DNA from: Arsenicibacter rosenii
Lineage (GTDB): Bacteria; Bacteroidota; Bacteroidia; Cytophagales; Spirosomataceae
Length of the DNA stretch: 64,000 nt
Assembly (NCBI RefSeq): GCF_001870735.1
Contig: NZ_MORL01000014.1
Location: 1-64,000, forward strand
Direction: 5' to 3'
Shown: positions 25,280-34,820 of the stretch, in pieces
Layout of the letters: every line of letters starts with the position of its first letter
Numbering within the stretch: the first letter of the stretch is position 1
Made by a program: the position numbers and the translations under genes
The notes under the pieces: generated by a model
What the model saw: only the letters and a program-made list of their open reading frames with translations
The model's database searches: none
What the model was told of the DNA's origin: nothing

Positions 25280-26644
25280 ATGGAAAAGCAGAAATTGGTT
25301 ATTCTGGGCGGTGGAGAAAGTGGAGTCGGGTCTGCCTTGCTTGGAAAAGCGAAAGGCTACAGTGTGTTTTTATCTGATCGTGGATCTCTGAAAGATTCAT
25401 ACAAACGTGCATTAGAAGAAGCTTCCATTGATTTTGAAGAAGGAACCCATACTAAGACACGCGTTTTAGAAGCTGATATAGTTGTAAAAAGTCCGGGTAT
25501 ACCTGATACGGTACCGTTAGTAGTTGAGTTAGTTCAGGCTGGTATTCCGGTAATTTCAGAGATTGAGTTTGCTGCCCGGTATACGAAGGCCAGACTGATT
25601 GGTATTACGGGTAGTAATGGCAAGACTACGACAACGTTACTCACCTATCACCTTTTAAAAGAGGCCGGTTTGAATGTTGGCTTAGCCGGTAATATCGGCG
25701 ATAGCTTCGCAAAGCAGGTTATCGACGACCAATTCGATTATTATGTTCTTGAACTAAGTAGCTTTCAGCTTGACGGGATGTTCGGAACGCATCTGCATAC
25801 GGCAATTTTATTGAATATTACGCCTGACCACCTTGATCGGTATGCATATACGTTCTCAAATTATGTAAATTCCAAGTTCCGTATTCTACAGAATATGACT
25901 CCGAATGATCACTTTATCTACTTTGACGACAGTGAAGTCATTAAAGATGGGCTTACCAGCCGTTCTGTTGATGTTAAAAAACTGCCTGTTTCGCTGTTAA
26001 ATAGAGTTGCCACCGGCGGATACCTGGTAAATGAGACGTTAGTTGCATCAATTGATGGTACATCACCCTTAACGATTGATGTAAATCTGCTGCCATTAAA
26101 AGGCAAACACAATATAGTAAATATGCTGGCTGCTTCATTGGCTGCTTTAACAGTTGGCGTGAAACCAGATGCTATTGAACAAGGCCTGATGAGCTTTAAA
26201 AATGCAGCGCATCGTCTTGAGCCTGTAGCCGTAATTAACGGTGTTCAATTCATTAATGATTCAAAAGCAACAAACGTTGATTCGGTGTATTATGCGCTGG
26301 AAAGCATGACGGCTCCAACCATCTGGATTGCCGGTGGTCAGGATAAAGGTAATGACTATGGGCAACTGGATGAGCCGGTGCGGCAAAAAGTAAAAGCATT
26401 GATCTGTTTAGGTAAAGATAATCAGAAACTGATCAGCTATTATACCGGAAAAATACCGGCTATCACTGAAACACAGGATGTCAGTGATCTCGTTCAGAAG
26501 GCATTAACGTGGGCTGTACCGGGTGATGTGGTGTTGTTATCACCTGCCTGTGCGAGTTTCGATTTATTCAGAAACTATGAAGACCGGGGAGACCAGTTTA
26601 AAGAAGCCGTCAAAAAAGCAGCCAAGGCAAGTGCGGGGAAGTAA
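25280..26644 (+). CDS. murD: UDP-N-acetylmuramoylalanine-D-glutamate ligase
   Basis: A 454-residue cytoplasmic Mur ligase that adds D-Glu to UDP-MurNAc-L-Ala. The N-terminal Rossmann-like domain binds the UDP substrate (ILGGGESGVGSALLGKAKG). The central ATPase domain has GITGSNGKTTTTLL near residue 112, LELSSFQLDG and NITPDHLDRY. The C-terminal domain has NDSKATNVDS and SPACASFDLFRNYEDRG. It is the first gene of the division/cell-wall cluster here; the usual upstream part (mraZ to mraY) is not adjacent. Confidence 0.96.
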   Translation: MEKQKLVILGGGESGVGSALLGKAKGYSVFLSDRGSLKDSYKRALEEASIDFEEGTHTKTRVLEADIVVKSPGIPDTVPLVVELVQAGIPVISEIEFAARYTKARLIGITGSNGKTTTTLLTYHLLKEAGLNVGLAGNIGDSFAKQVIDDQFDYYVLELSSFQLDGMFGTHLHTAILLNITPDHLDRYAYTFSNYVNSKFRILQNMTPNDHFIYFDDSEVIKDGLTSRSVDVKKLPVSLLNRVATGGYLVNETLVASIDGTSPLTIDVNLLPLKGKHNIVNMLAASLAALTVGVKPDAIEQGLMSFKNAAHRLEPVAVINGVQFINDSKATNVDSVYYALESMTAPTIWIAGGQDKGNDYGQLDEPVRQKVKALICLGKDNQKLISYYTGKIPAITETQDVSDLVQKALTWAVPGDVVLLSPACASFDLFRNYEDRGDQFKEAVKKAAKASAGK

Positions 26645-26683
26645 TTAAATAGTAGCGTAAGAGCTGGATAACGCAAGAACCAT

Positions 26684-27850
26684 ATGACTTTCTCGATTGG
26701 AGACTGGTTAAAAATTAATCTGAAAGGCGATCGCCAGATTTGGTGGATTGTACTGTTTTTGTCTATCATGAGTGTTCTGGTAGTCTATAGCGCCACGGGG
26801 ACAATTGCGTTTCAGAAAATGCAGGGGAATACAGAATCGTATCTGTTTAAACACTCATCACTGGTTGTGGCGGGGCTCGTGTGCATGTATTTTGCCCATA
26901 AAATTAACTATGTCTATTATGCACGGCTGTCGAAGTTTGGCATGTGGCTTTCAGTTCCGTTGCTTTTGTGGGCCTATTTCAAAGGCGTAAATGCAAATGA
27001 TGCTTCCCGCTGGATTACCATCCCAATCATTAATCAGACTTTTCAGCCCTCGGATTTGGCTAAACTATCATTGATTGCTAATCTGGCGGCTATGCTGGCT
27101 AAAAGGCAGCGGGTAAAGTATGAACCCAAGGTACTGGTTAATATGATTGGCTGGATTGGTATTATCTGCGCCCTGATTATCCTGACCAATACATCAACAG
27201 CCTTGCTATTGGGTGTAACCTGCTTTCTGCTCATGTTTATCGGACGGGTACCTTTTTCTTACCTGATGGGCATGGTTGTTTTCTGCGTCGTAGTCGGAGG
27301 GCTTGCGCTGGCTGTCGGGCAACGTTTACCAACGGCCATAAACCGTGTAAAAACATTTTTTGGGGATACCCAAAAGCAAAAGCGGAGCAAAGCTGATGAA
27401 GCTGAGGCGAAGCGCCAGCTTTTTCAGAGCCACCAATCCTTTATTGCTTTAGCCAACGGCGGGCTTCAAGGCCAGGGCCCGGGCCGCAGTCATCAGCGAA
27501 ATACACTTCCCCACCCTTATTCTGATTTTATATTTGCCATTATTGTCGAAGAATACGGCTTGTGGGGAGGAGTGCTTACCGTTGCTGCCTATGTCTGGTT
27601 GCTGGCTCGTGGTATGCGCGCCATGCGAATAAGTACGCGTCCTTTCGGCGGATTATTGTCCGCGGGACTAACATTTAGTTTAGTTTTGCAGGCTATGGTA
27701 AATATGGCTGTAGCTGTTGGATTAGTTCCGGTGACGGGACAACCGTTACCGTTATTGAGTATGGGTGGTACATCATTGATCTTTACTGGAATCGCGATTG
27801 GTATCGTTATCAGCGTTAGCAAGGATGAAGTAGATGAGAGTAAAATTTAA
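26684..27850 (+). CDS. ftsW: FtsW, SEDS-family septal peptidoglycan glycosyltransferase
   Basis: A 388-residue polytopic membrane protein with about ten helices. SEDS signatures are ASRWITIPIINQTFQPSDLAKL (essential loop), LANGGLQGQGPGRSHQ, LPHPYSDFIFAIIVEEYG and PVTGQPLPLLSMGGTSL. It polymerises lipid II at the septum together with a class b PBP, whose gene is elsewhere. It lies 39 bp after murD and 35 bp before murG, so it belongs to the same operon. FtsW is preferred over RodA because of its dcw position. Confidence 0.95.
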   Translation: MTFSIGDWLKINLKGDRQIWWIVLFLSIMSVLVVYSATGTIAFQKMQGNTESYLFKHSSLVVAGLVCMYFAHKINYVYYARLSKFGMWLSVPLLLWAYFKGVNANDASRWITIPIINQTFQPSDLAKLSLIANLAAMLAKRQRVKYEPKVLVNMIGWIGIICALIILTNTSTALLLGVTCFLLMFIGRVPFSYLMGMVVFCVVVGGLALAVGQRLPTAINRVKTFFGDTQKQKRSKADEAEAKRQLFQSHQSFIALANGGLQGQGPGRSHQRNTLPHPYSDFIFAIIVEEYGLWGGVLTVAAYVWLLARGMRAMRISTRPFGGLLSAGLTFSLVLQAMVNMAVAVGLVPVTGQPLPLLSMGGTSLIFTGIAIGIVISVSKDEVDESKI

Positions 27851-27885
27851 ACAGCTGATTCAGAGCAAAAAAGCATAGCAATTGC

Positions 27886-28977
27886 ATGAGAGTAATCATA
27901 AGCGGAGGTGGTACAGGCGGGCATATTTACCCTGCTATTGCCATTGCCAATGAACTGAAATCAATCAATCCATCAACAGAAATTCTTTTTGTTGGCGCAG
28001 AAGGAAAAATGGAGATGGAAAAGGTACCTAAAGCAGGCTACTCAATTATTGGATTGCCGGTAGTAGGTATAAGAAGAGAACTTACTGTTACTAATCTGGT
28101 TTTTCCCGTCAAATTAGGGCGTAGTTTGTTAAAAGCAAAGGCCGTAGTCAGTGACTTTAAGCCGGATGTAGTAGTTGGTGTCGGGGGCTATGCCAGCGGA
28201 CCTGTCTTATTATCCGCTTCGCTGGCCGGAATTCCAACCTTAATTCAGGAGCAAAATTCGTATGCCGGATTGACCAATAAAGTATTAGCCAGATGGGCAA
28301 AAAAAGTCTGTGTGGCTTATCCGGAAATGGATACTTTCTTTTCGGCCGATAAAATAAAACTTACCGGCAATCCGGTGCGTAAAGACATTCAGTTTGCCGA
28401 TCAGCAGGTTGATACAGGAAGACAGTTCTTTGCCTTAAAACCAGACCTGCCCACGGTATTGGTGATTGGTGGCAGCCAGGGAGCCAGAACATTAAATGAA
28501 AGTATAGAACAGGGTATATCTGCCTTTGTTAAGGCCGGTATACAGGTACTTTGGCAAACGGGCACCGGCTTTATTGATCGTGCCCGGATGGCTGTTGCTG
28601 AAGCAAAAACGGATTTGATCAGGCCTTTTGACTTTATCTACGAAATGGATAAGGCTTATGCCGTAGCCGATGTCGTAGTGTCAAGAGCCGGCGCTCTGTC
28701 AGTTTCTGAGCTCTGTCTGGTTGGCCGGCCGGCGATTCTGGTGCCTTTGCCGACGGCCGCCGAAGATCATCAGACAAAAAATGCAATGAGCCTGGTTGAA
28801 CGAAATGCAGCTTTACTTGTCAAAGATCAGGTAGCCCGTACTGAATTAGTGCATAAAGCAATTCAGCTTTTAGGAAATAATGCTAAATGTGCTGAGTTAA
28901 AACATAATATTAAGCAATTAGGTAAACCAAATGCTGCACGTGAAATTGCAGAGGAGGTAATCAGATTAGCCAAATGA
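27886..28977 (+). CDS. murG: UDP-N-acetylglucosamine-N-acetylmuramyl-(pentapeptide) pyrophosphoryl-undecaprenol GlcNAc transferase
   Basis: A 363-residue peripheral membrane GT28 enzyme that makes lipid II from lipid I. The N-terminal G-loop is SGGGTGGHIYPAIAIANEL and the second is VGGYASGPVLLSA. The acceptor side has IQEQNSYAGLTNK, and the C-terminal UDP-GlcNAc site has VIGGSQGARTLNE and VVSRAGALSVSELCLVGRP. Its stop overlaps the murC start as ATGA, so the two are translationally coupled. Confidence 0.97.
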   Translation: MRVIISGGGTGGHIYPAIAIANELKSINPSTEILFVGAEGKMEMEKVPKAGYSIIGLPVVGIRRELTVTNLVFPVKLGRSLLKAKAVVSDFKPDVVVGVGGYASGPVLLSASLAGIPTLIQEQNSYAGLTNKVLARWAKKVCVAYPEMDTFFSADKIKLTGNPVRKDIQFADQQVDTGRQFFALKPDLPTVLVIGGSQGARTLNESIEQGISAFVKAGIQVLWQTGTGFIDRARMAVAEAKTDLIRPFDFIYEMDKAYAVADVVVSRAGALSVSELCLVGRPAILVPLPTAAEDHQTKNAMSLVERNAALLVKDQVARTELVHKAIQLLGNNAKCAELKHNIKQLGKPNAAREIAEEVIRLAK

Positions 28978-30359
28978 GTCTGGATACGATAAAGTATGTT
29001 TATTTCTTAGGGATTGGCGGGATCGGAATGAGCGCGTTAGCCCGGTGGTTCGGTATTAACGGATTTGAGGTTGCCGGTTATGACCGGACTCCGACCGCTT
29101 TAACAAAAACCTTGCAAGAAGAAGGAATGTCTATTCATTTCGAAGATGACATTGATTTAATCCCGGAACATTTTCTGGCTAATCCTCATGAGACGCTGAT
29201 CATTTATACGCCTGCTATTCCGAAAACACATCGGGAGCTACTATATCTGACCGAAAACGGATTTACGCTTCAAAAGCGGTCACAGGTATTAGGTTTGTTA
29301 GCAGGGCAGATGCGTACAGCAGGCATTGCCGGGACACATGGAAAAACCACGACGTCGTCAATGGTCGCTCATATCCTCCGGGTGGCGCAGGTAAACAGTG
29401 CTGCATTCCTCGGAGGTATTACCCAAAATTACGGAACCAATTTCTTATTGAACGAACCGACAGAAGATTTAAAATCGGTCGTTTGTGTAGTGGAAGCGGA
29501 TGAGTTTGACCGGTCTTTTCTGACCCTTTATCCGAATATAGCCGTGGTAACATCAACGGATGCAGACCATCTGGATATTTATGGGGATAAAAATGCCGTC
29601 CTGGAATCATTCAGTGCCTATGTGAGCCAGATTGAGCCGGAAGGTGTTCTGTTTCAGAAAAAAGGCTTGTTGCTAAAAGATAAAACAAAGGCAACTGTTT
29701 ATGAGTATTCCCTGCACGAAGGTGATTACTTCAGTAAGAATCTGCGTATAGAGGATGCCCGGTTTGTTTTTGATTTAGTGTACCCTGGCGGTGTCATTGC
29801 ATCCATCAAAATGATTGTACCCGGGTTCCATAATGTAGAAAATGCAATTGCAGCTGGTGCTGTAGCTCTTGCATTAGGAGTCGGACCGGATACAATCTGT
29901 GAAGCGTTAAGTACGTATCGTGGTGTAAAAAGACGCTTTGAATACATTGTTGAGACGGATGCTCACGTGCTGATTGATGACTATGCCCATCATCCGGCAG
30001 AAGTAGACGCTTTTTTGACATCCGTTAAGGCATTATACCCGGACAGGGAGCTAACGGCGGTTTTCCAGCCGCACTTATTTACCCGAACACGGGATTTCGC
30101 CCCGGAGTTTGCGCAAAGCCTGTCTATTGCTGACAGCGTATTTTTGCTGGATATTTATCCTGCGAGAGAATTACCAATAGAAGGCGTTACGTCTAATATT
30201 ATCTTTGCGGAAATTACTGCAGAAAAGAAGCAATTATGTAGTAAAAAGGAGTTGCTAACGATCGTAAAAAGTGAAAAGCCTTCACTTTTAGTGACAATAG
30301 GTGCGGGAGATATAGATCAAATGTTACCAGATCTAAAGGATATATTAACGAGCCAATAG
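28974..30359 (+). CDS. murC: UDP-N-acetylmuramate-L-alanine ligase
   Basis: A 461-residue Mur ligase adding L-Ala to UDP-MurNAc. The N-terminal domain has YFLGIGGIGMSALARWF. The ATP site is GIAGTHGKTTTSSMVAHIL near residue 118, with VEADEFDRSFL and TDADHLDIYG further on. The C-terminal domain has DDYAHHPAEVDAFL and FQPHLFTRTRDF, all typical of MurC. The ATG overlaps the last codon of murG. In this gene order murC immediately precedes ftsQ, as is usual in Bacteroidota. Confidence 0.97.
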   Translation: MSLDTIKYVYFLGIGGIGMSALARWFGINGFEVAGYDRTPTALTKTLQEEGMSIHFEDDIDLIPEHFLANPHETLIIYTPAIPKTHRELLYLTENGFTLQKRSQVLGLLAGQMRTAGIAGTHGKTTTSSMVAHILRVAQVNSAAFLGGITQNYGTNFLLNEPTEDLKSVVCVVEADEFDRSFLTLYPNIAVVTSTDADHLDIYGDKNAVLESFSAYVSQIEPEGVLFQKKGLLLKDKTKATVYEYSLHEGDYFSKNLRIEDARFVFDLVYPGGVIASIKMIVPGFHNVENAIAAGAVALALGVGPDTICEALSTYRGVKRRFEYIVETDAHVLIDDYAHHPAEVDAFLTSVKALYPDRELTAVFQPHLFTRTRDFAPEFAQSLSIADSVFLLDIYPARELPIEGVTSNIIFAEITAEKKQLCSKKELLTIVKSEKPSLLVTIGAGDIDQMLPDLKDILTSQ

Positions 30360-30396
30360 ATAAAAATATTGGTCTCCTTACTTAGCTTATTTACAG

Positions 30397-31170
30397 ATGT
30401 TTTCTACATTTAAGCTAAAACCAGGCTATTTGTTCACTTTGGCGGGAATTATTGCACTTTTTTTTCTGATCGCGTTTACCGAAATAAAACAAGAGCAGAA
30501 GACCTGTAAATCCATTGTTATTGAGTTTACAGATGAGAGTGTAAAACGGTTTATCACAAAGCGTGACATAAAAGGGTATCTGACCAATCAGGGCACAGAC
30601 CCTATTGTTGGAGAACCATACAGTAGCTTAGATTTTAGAAAACTGGAAAAGCGGCTGTTGCAACACGGATTTATAGAAAAATGTCAGGTATCACGTGACC
30701 TTTTCGGAAACTTAATAGTCACTATAACTGAGCCCGTTCCGGTTGCACGACTTTTGACCCTCGATGGCCGTAACGGCTATGTTGAGGGAAATTACGTGAG
30801 TGAAGCCGGTACGTTTTTCCCGGTTTCAATGAATTATACGGCCAGAGTACCTCTTTTGAAAGGAACGTATTTTAGCCACAGAAGTACATTAAAGGATTCG
30901 TTGAGTCAGCCAGTACTGGATTTGCTGATAGCACTCAAAGAGGATCCTTTTTGGCGTGCGTTAATTACTGAGGTATCGGTTGATGAGGTACGTAATGTCA
31001 TTATGTGGCCGCAGTACGGCAGTCAGCAGTTTGAACTTGGTCAGCCGACAGACATACCGATGAAGCTCGAAAAACTGAAGTTATTTTATAAACACGTTCT
31101 TTCACTGAAGGACGCTGAAGGATATAAGCGGGTAAATGTTCAATACCGTAACCAAATTGTGTGCGAATGA
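30397..31170 (+). CDS. ftsQ: cell division protein FtsQ
   Basis: A 257-residue bitopic membrane protein. One membrane helix near residues 11-27 (LFTLAGIIALFFLIAFT) follows a short cytoplasmic tail. The periplasmic part begins with a POTRA-like domain (TDESVKRFITKRDIKGYLT, then YSSLDFRKLEKRLLQHGFIEKCQVSRD) and continues as the FtsQ beta domain. FtsQ links early and late divisome proteins. Sequence conservation is low, as is usual, but the position between murC and ftsA is diagnostic. Its TGA overlaps the ftsA ATG. Confidence 0.9.
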   Translation: MFSTFKLKPGYLFTLAGIIALFFLIAFTEIKQEQKTCKSIVIEFTDESVKRFITKRDIKGYLTNQGTDPIVGEPYSSLDFRKLEKRLLQHGFIEKCQVSRDLFGNLIVTITEPVPVARLLTLDGRNGYVEGNYVSEAGTFFPVSMNYTARVPLLKGTYFSHRSTLKDSLSQPVLDLLIALKEDPFWRALITEVSVDEVRNVIMWPQYGSQQFELGQPTDIPMKLEKLKLFYKHVLSLKDAEGYKRVNVQYRNQIVCE

Positions 31171-32534
31171 CAACGTTGATGGATGATAAGATCGTGGTAG
31201 GGCTCGACATCGGCAGCACAAAAATCTGTGCCGTTGCCGGGCGTATGGTTCGTCATAAAGATCACGCAACTCTTGAGGTTTTAGGTGTTGGGAGAGTGGA
31301 GTCGGAAGGAGTTGCAAAAGGGGCTGTCGTTAATATTAACAGAACTGTTGAAGCAATTAACCGGGCGATTGAAGAAGCCGGTAACCAATCGGATATTGAC
31401 ATTGGTGCGGTTAATGTCGGCTTTAGCGGTAAAGATATTGAAGCCCGTAAACAAAATGGAAATATTACGCGGAGTTCGCCGGGAGATGAGGTAACCTCGC
31501 TGGATATTGATCATTTATTGGGTGATATGTACCGGAATCCGGTTTCTCCGGGTAAAGAAATTGTGCATGTATTGCCAATGGATTTTACCGTGGATAATGA
31601 ACCCGGAGTCGAAGATCCGGTTGGTAGAAACGGAGTGAAGTTAGGTGCTGAATTTCAGATAATTACGGCTCCTGTGGCTGCTGCTATTAACATACGTAAG
31701 TGTTTGGAGAGAGCGTCAGGTGGTTTACAGCGGGAGCAGATCCTGCTTTCACCGCTGGCTTCCGGAATGGCGGTTTTGACGGAAGATGAAAAACGGGCAG
31801 GTGTAGCCCTGGTTGACATTGGCGGAGGGACGACTGATATTGCTATCTATCACCGGAATGTACTCAGGTTTGTTTCTGTATTGCCATGGGCAGGCCGGAG
31901 TTTGACCGATGATATTGAGGTAGGCTGTAAGGTACTGCCTAATCAGGCAGAAATACTGAAAACCAAATTCGGGACAGCCGATCCGACGGATTATAAATTC
32001 AATGAGGTTGTTTCCGTACCCGGATTAGTAAACCGGCCACCCAAAGATGTGTTGCTCAAGAACGTCTCAATTATAATTGAAGAACGGCTGAAGGAACTGG
32101 CTGCACTGGTGCAGGCTGAAATTGTTCGGGCAGGCTATGAGCATAAACTGCTTGGTGGTATTGTCCTGACAGGAGGAACCGCATCGACGCCAGGTATTGA
32201 GCGGGTGTTTAACCGTGTGACGGGTATGGATATTCGTATCGGCTATCCTGATCAACTGGAACGGAATGCCCGTGCTGATCTGGTCAGTGATCCGGCTTAT
32301 GCAACTGCTTTAGGGCTGGTCTGGGCCGGATTTAAGCAAGTTGATGAGCGTATTTCCTTTTTCAGTGACCCGGGCCGCGTGGTTGTGGAGGAGCCGCCGA
32401 GAGTTACGGCGCCCACCCCGAAACCTGCACCCAAAGAGAAACCAAAAGAACCGCCAAAGCGCGGACTTTTTGGCGCAATACGCGATTTTTTGACGGGTGA
32501 TAACTATAATCCGGACTCAGATCGCTACGAATAA
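31167..32534 (+). CDS. ftsA: cell division protein FtsA
   Basis: A 455-residue actin-like ATPase that tethers FtsZ to the membrane. The ATG at 31167 overlaps the ftsQ stop (ATGA) and gives MTTLMDDKIVVGLDIGSTKI. Signatures are VGLDIGSTKICAVAGRM (phosphate 1), VALVDIGGGTTDIAIY (phosphate 2) and GGIVLTGGTASTPGI (adenosine motif). A Pro/Lys-rich linker leads to the C-terminal amphipathic helix GLFGAIRDFLTGD, the membrane-targeting sequence. A further tail of eight residues (NYNPDSDR) follows that helix. Confidence 0.96.
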   Translation: MTTLMDDKIVVGLDIGSTKICAVAGRMVRHKDHATLEVLGVGRVESEGVAKGAVVNINRTVEAINRAIEEAGNQSDIDIGAVNVGFSGKDIEARKQNGNITRSSPGDEVTSLDIDHLLGDMYRNPVSPGKEIVHVLPMDFTVDNEPGVEDPVGRNGVKLGAEFQIITAPVAAAINIRKCLERASGGLQREQILLSPLASGMAVLTEDEKRAGVALVDIGGGTTDIAIYHRNVLRFVSVLPWAGRSLTDDIEVGCKVLPNQAEILKTKFGTADPTDYKFNEVVSVPGLVNRPPKDVLLKNVSIIIEERLKELAALVQAEIVRAGYEHKLLGGIVLTGGTASTPGIERVFNRVTGMDIRIGYPDQLERNARADLVSDPAYATALGLVWAGFKQVDERISFFSDPGRVVVEEPPRVTAPTPKPAPKEKPKEPPKRGLFGAIRDFLTGDNYNPDSDRYE

Positions 32535-32612
32535 CAAGTAGAAGAAAGATAATGTCAAATGTTTGACAGAACATTAACACTTAAAATAAAGGGTATACGC
32601 CATTATTGATAT

Positions 32613-34076
32613 ATGCTGGATCACGGATATACATTTGACATCCCAAATGATAATCTCCCGATTATTAAGGTAATCGGGGTTGGGGGCGCTGGTAGCAACG
32701 CGGTCAAGCACATGGTCGAAATGGGCGTAGCTGACGTTGAATTTGCCATCTGTAATACAGACCGGCAAGCGCTTTTGAGTAGCCCTGTAAAGACAAGAAT
32801 TCAGCTTGGGCAGGGTTTAGGAGCTGGTACGGATGCCGAGGTCGGCAGAGAGTCGGCACTGAGCAGTATCGAGGAATTGCGGAACCTGCTCCGGGAGCCA
32901 ATCAAAATGGTATTTATCACGGCCGGTATGGGTGGTGGTACGGGTACTGGTGCTGCTCCGGTAATTGCTGAACTGGCCCGCGAAATGGGTTTGCTGACCG
33001 TTGCGGTTGTAACGGCACCTAACCGATACGAGGGACTGGATAAAAAAGAACAGGCAATGCGGGGTATCGAAGCATTAAAGAAAAGCTGCGATACAGTTTT
33101 AGTTGTACTTAACGATAAACTTGCCGAACTTTATGGTAAGTTACCTATGCGGAAGGCATTTGCGCATGCTGATAATGTACTGGCAACGGCCGTAAAAAGT
33201 ATTGCCGAAATTATCACAACCCGTGGTGATATCAATGCGGACTTCATGGACGTTAAAAAAGTCCTTGAAAAAGCAGGACAATCCGTAATGGGGGCTGCTG
33301 AAGCAGAAGGTGAAGACCGGGCATTGCTGGCTATTCAGAATGCCCTGAATTCGCCGTTGCTGAACGACCGTGATATCCGTGGTGCCAAGCGAATTCTGTT
33401 GACAATCGCTTCCAGCGAAATCGAAGAATATGAGGCAACTGTCGATGAACAGGAAATAATTGCCAATTATATCATCGAAAAAATCGGCTCGGAAGCCCGT
33501 ATGTTTAAACTGGGTGCCATCTTCGACAAGAATCTGGGACCTAAACTGCGGGTAACGGTTATTGCCGCCGGGTTTGATACAAACGGAGAAATCAGCCTGC
33601 CGGTACCACCGCCTACCCCGGCTGTAGAGCCGGAGCCAGAACCGGAGCCCGAAAATGTTGCTGAATTTGAAGAAGCTGTTGTTACTGAGTCAACCCCTGC
33701 ACAGGTTACGGCTCAGGAGCCTTCGCCTGTCAATCTGCAACATAAGCCCGTCAATGGTCATCCCGTTATCGATTTGTCAGGTGTTAAACAGCCGGCAACA
33801 ATAACTAACGGAGGAACAACTATTTATGTGCCACAACCGGCACCTAAAGTGAACGTTGTTCCACAAGAACCTGTTCTGACGGATATATATGTGTCAGAAG
33901 AAAAGCAGGAAGTAAACGAACAAATTCAGCGAATGCTGGGCGTGTTTATCCAGGCCAAAGGCCGTTATCAGGACTTTGATATGGATTCGCCGGCTTATCT
34001 GAGACATAAAGTGGTATTACACGATATGATGCTGGTACCGGATCATGAACTGATCAGAGTACGGCTCAATGATTAA
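32613..34076 (+). CDS. ftsZ: cell division protein FtsZ
   Basis: A 487-residue tubulin-like GTPase forming the Z ring. The GTP loop GVGGAGSNAVKHM lies near residue 22, the tubulin signature GMGGGTGTGAAP near 105, and the T7 loop NADFMDVKKVL near 210. The conserved core ends near residue 325. A Pro/Glu-rich linker (PEPEPEPENVAEFEE and following) leads to the conserved C-terminal peptide DSPAYLRHK (458-466), the FtsA docking site. Twenty-one further residues follow (VVLHDMMLVPDHELIRVRLND), so the docking peptide is not at the very end. It is the last gene of the cluster and is followed by a terminator. Confidence 0.97.
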   Translation: MLDHGYTFDIPNDNLPIIKVIGVGGAGSNAVKHMVEMGVADVEFAICNTDRQALLSSPVKTRIQLGQGLGAGTDAEVGRESALSSIEELRNLLREPIKMVFITAGMGGGTGTGAAPVIAELAREMGLLTVAVVTAPNRYEGLDKKEQAMRGIEALKKSCDTVLVVLNDKLAELYGKLPMRKAFAHADNVLATAVKSIAEIITTRGDINADFMDVKKVLEKAGQSVMGAAEAEGEDRALLAIQNALNSPLLNDRDIRGAKRILLTIASSEIEEYEATVDEQEIIANYIIEKIGSEARMFKLGAIFDKNLGPKLRVTVIAAGFDTNGEISLPVPPPTPAVEPEPEPEPENVAEFEEAVVTESTPAQVTAQEPSPVNLQHKPVNGHPVIDLSGVKQPATITNGGTTIYVPQPAPKVNVVPQEPVLTDIYVSEEKQEVNEQIQRMLGVFIQAKGRYQDFDMDSPAYLRHKVVLHDMMLVPDHELIRVRLND

Positions 34077-34115
34077 TAACGATTAACGTAGCGGGTAAAA
34101 CAGAGAGTAGCGGGT

Positions 34116-34149
34116 AACAGGAGCTGGGCGTTAAGCATCGGCTCCTGTT
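34116..34149. terminator. terminator after ftsZ
   Basis: AACAGGAGC pairs with GCTCCTGTT (9 bp) around a 16-base loop, followed by CTTTTTAT on the plus strand. It closes the dcw cluster and faces the convergent oxidoreductase gene. Confidence 0.75.
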
Positions 34150-34164
34150 CTTTTTATAGCCAGT

Positions 34165-34725
34165 CTAAAACGCAATCAGTTGCTTTATCTGCGAATGCAG
34201 TAACTCGTTATATAAATCGTGTTCAAGCTTTCCATCTTTCCAGTAGGCACGGATCTGAGCCAGTTTAACACGCAATGCCAGCGTATTTGAGCCTAAATAG
34301 CTGAAAATATCATTGAGGTGGCTAAGCGCCAGGGCCCCGCCCTGATGACTGGCAGACAGACCGACAAGCGCCATTTTTTTGTTTGCCAGCCCGCTCGGAT
34401 AAGTCATACCGTCAATGAATGATTTCAGCACACCCGGATAGGAGTTATTATACTCCGGAACAATGAATACCATTTTGTGGGCTTGCTCAACAACATCTTT
34501 AAACCGGTTAAAAGCAGGGTTTTTGCCGGTATGCTCATATAAGGCGGTTGATGTAAAATCTGCGGGAAGGCCGCTAAGGTCCATAATAACGCTATCGGCA
34601 TGATAGGCCGTCAGCAGGCTATGGTAGTAATCAGCAATTTGTCGTGAAAGTGAATTACGGCGGTTGGTTCCGACGATAATCAGAATGGTCTGATCAGTAA
34701 TCGGATGACTGTCAAAATTGTCCAT
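34165..34725 (-). CDS. NADPH-dependent FMN reductase-like oxidoreductase
   Basis: A 186-residue flavodoxin-fold protein. The FMN phosphate loop is IIVGTNRRNSLSRQIA near residue 17. The isoalloxazine-binding segment is VFIVPEYNNSYPGVLKSFIDGM near residue 90, and VGLSASHQGGALAL follows. These match the NADPH_dep_FMN_red family (azoreductase/chromate reductase type). The physiological substrate is unknown. It is a single gene, convergent with ftsZ and divergent from the DNA alkylation repair gene. Confidence 0.9.
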   Translation of the reverse strand: MDNFDSHPITDQTILIIVGTNRRNSLSRQIADYYHSLLTAYHADSVIMDLSGLPADFTSTALYEHTGKNPAFNRFKDVVEQAHKMVFIVPEYNNSYPGVLKSFIDGMTYPSGLANKKMALVGLSASHQGGALALSHLNDIFSYLGSNTLALRVKLAQIRAYWKDGKLEHDLYNELLHSQIKQLIAF

Positions 34726-34772
34726 GTTACAGTAAAGACCCCAAGCTATGAATTAATCTGTACCTGACTTGT

Positions 34773-34780
34773 TACTTTTG
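34773..34780 (+). promoter_or_regulatory. possible promoter (-7 box) of the alkylation-repair gene
   Basis: TACTTTTG matches TAnnTTTG, 41 bases before the ATG at 34821. No clear -33 TTG is present. Confidence 0.35.
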
Positions 34781-34820
34781 CTCTCATAACAAGCCATTGT
34801 CGAATAAGTTCGGGAAAATC

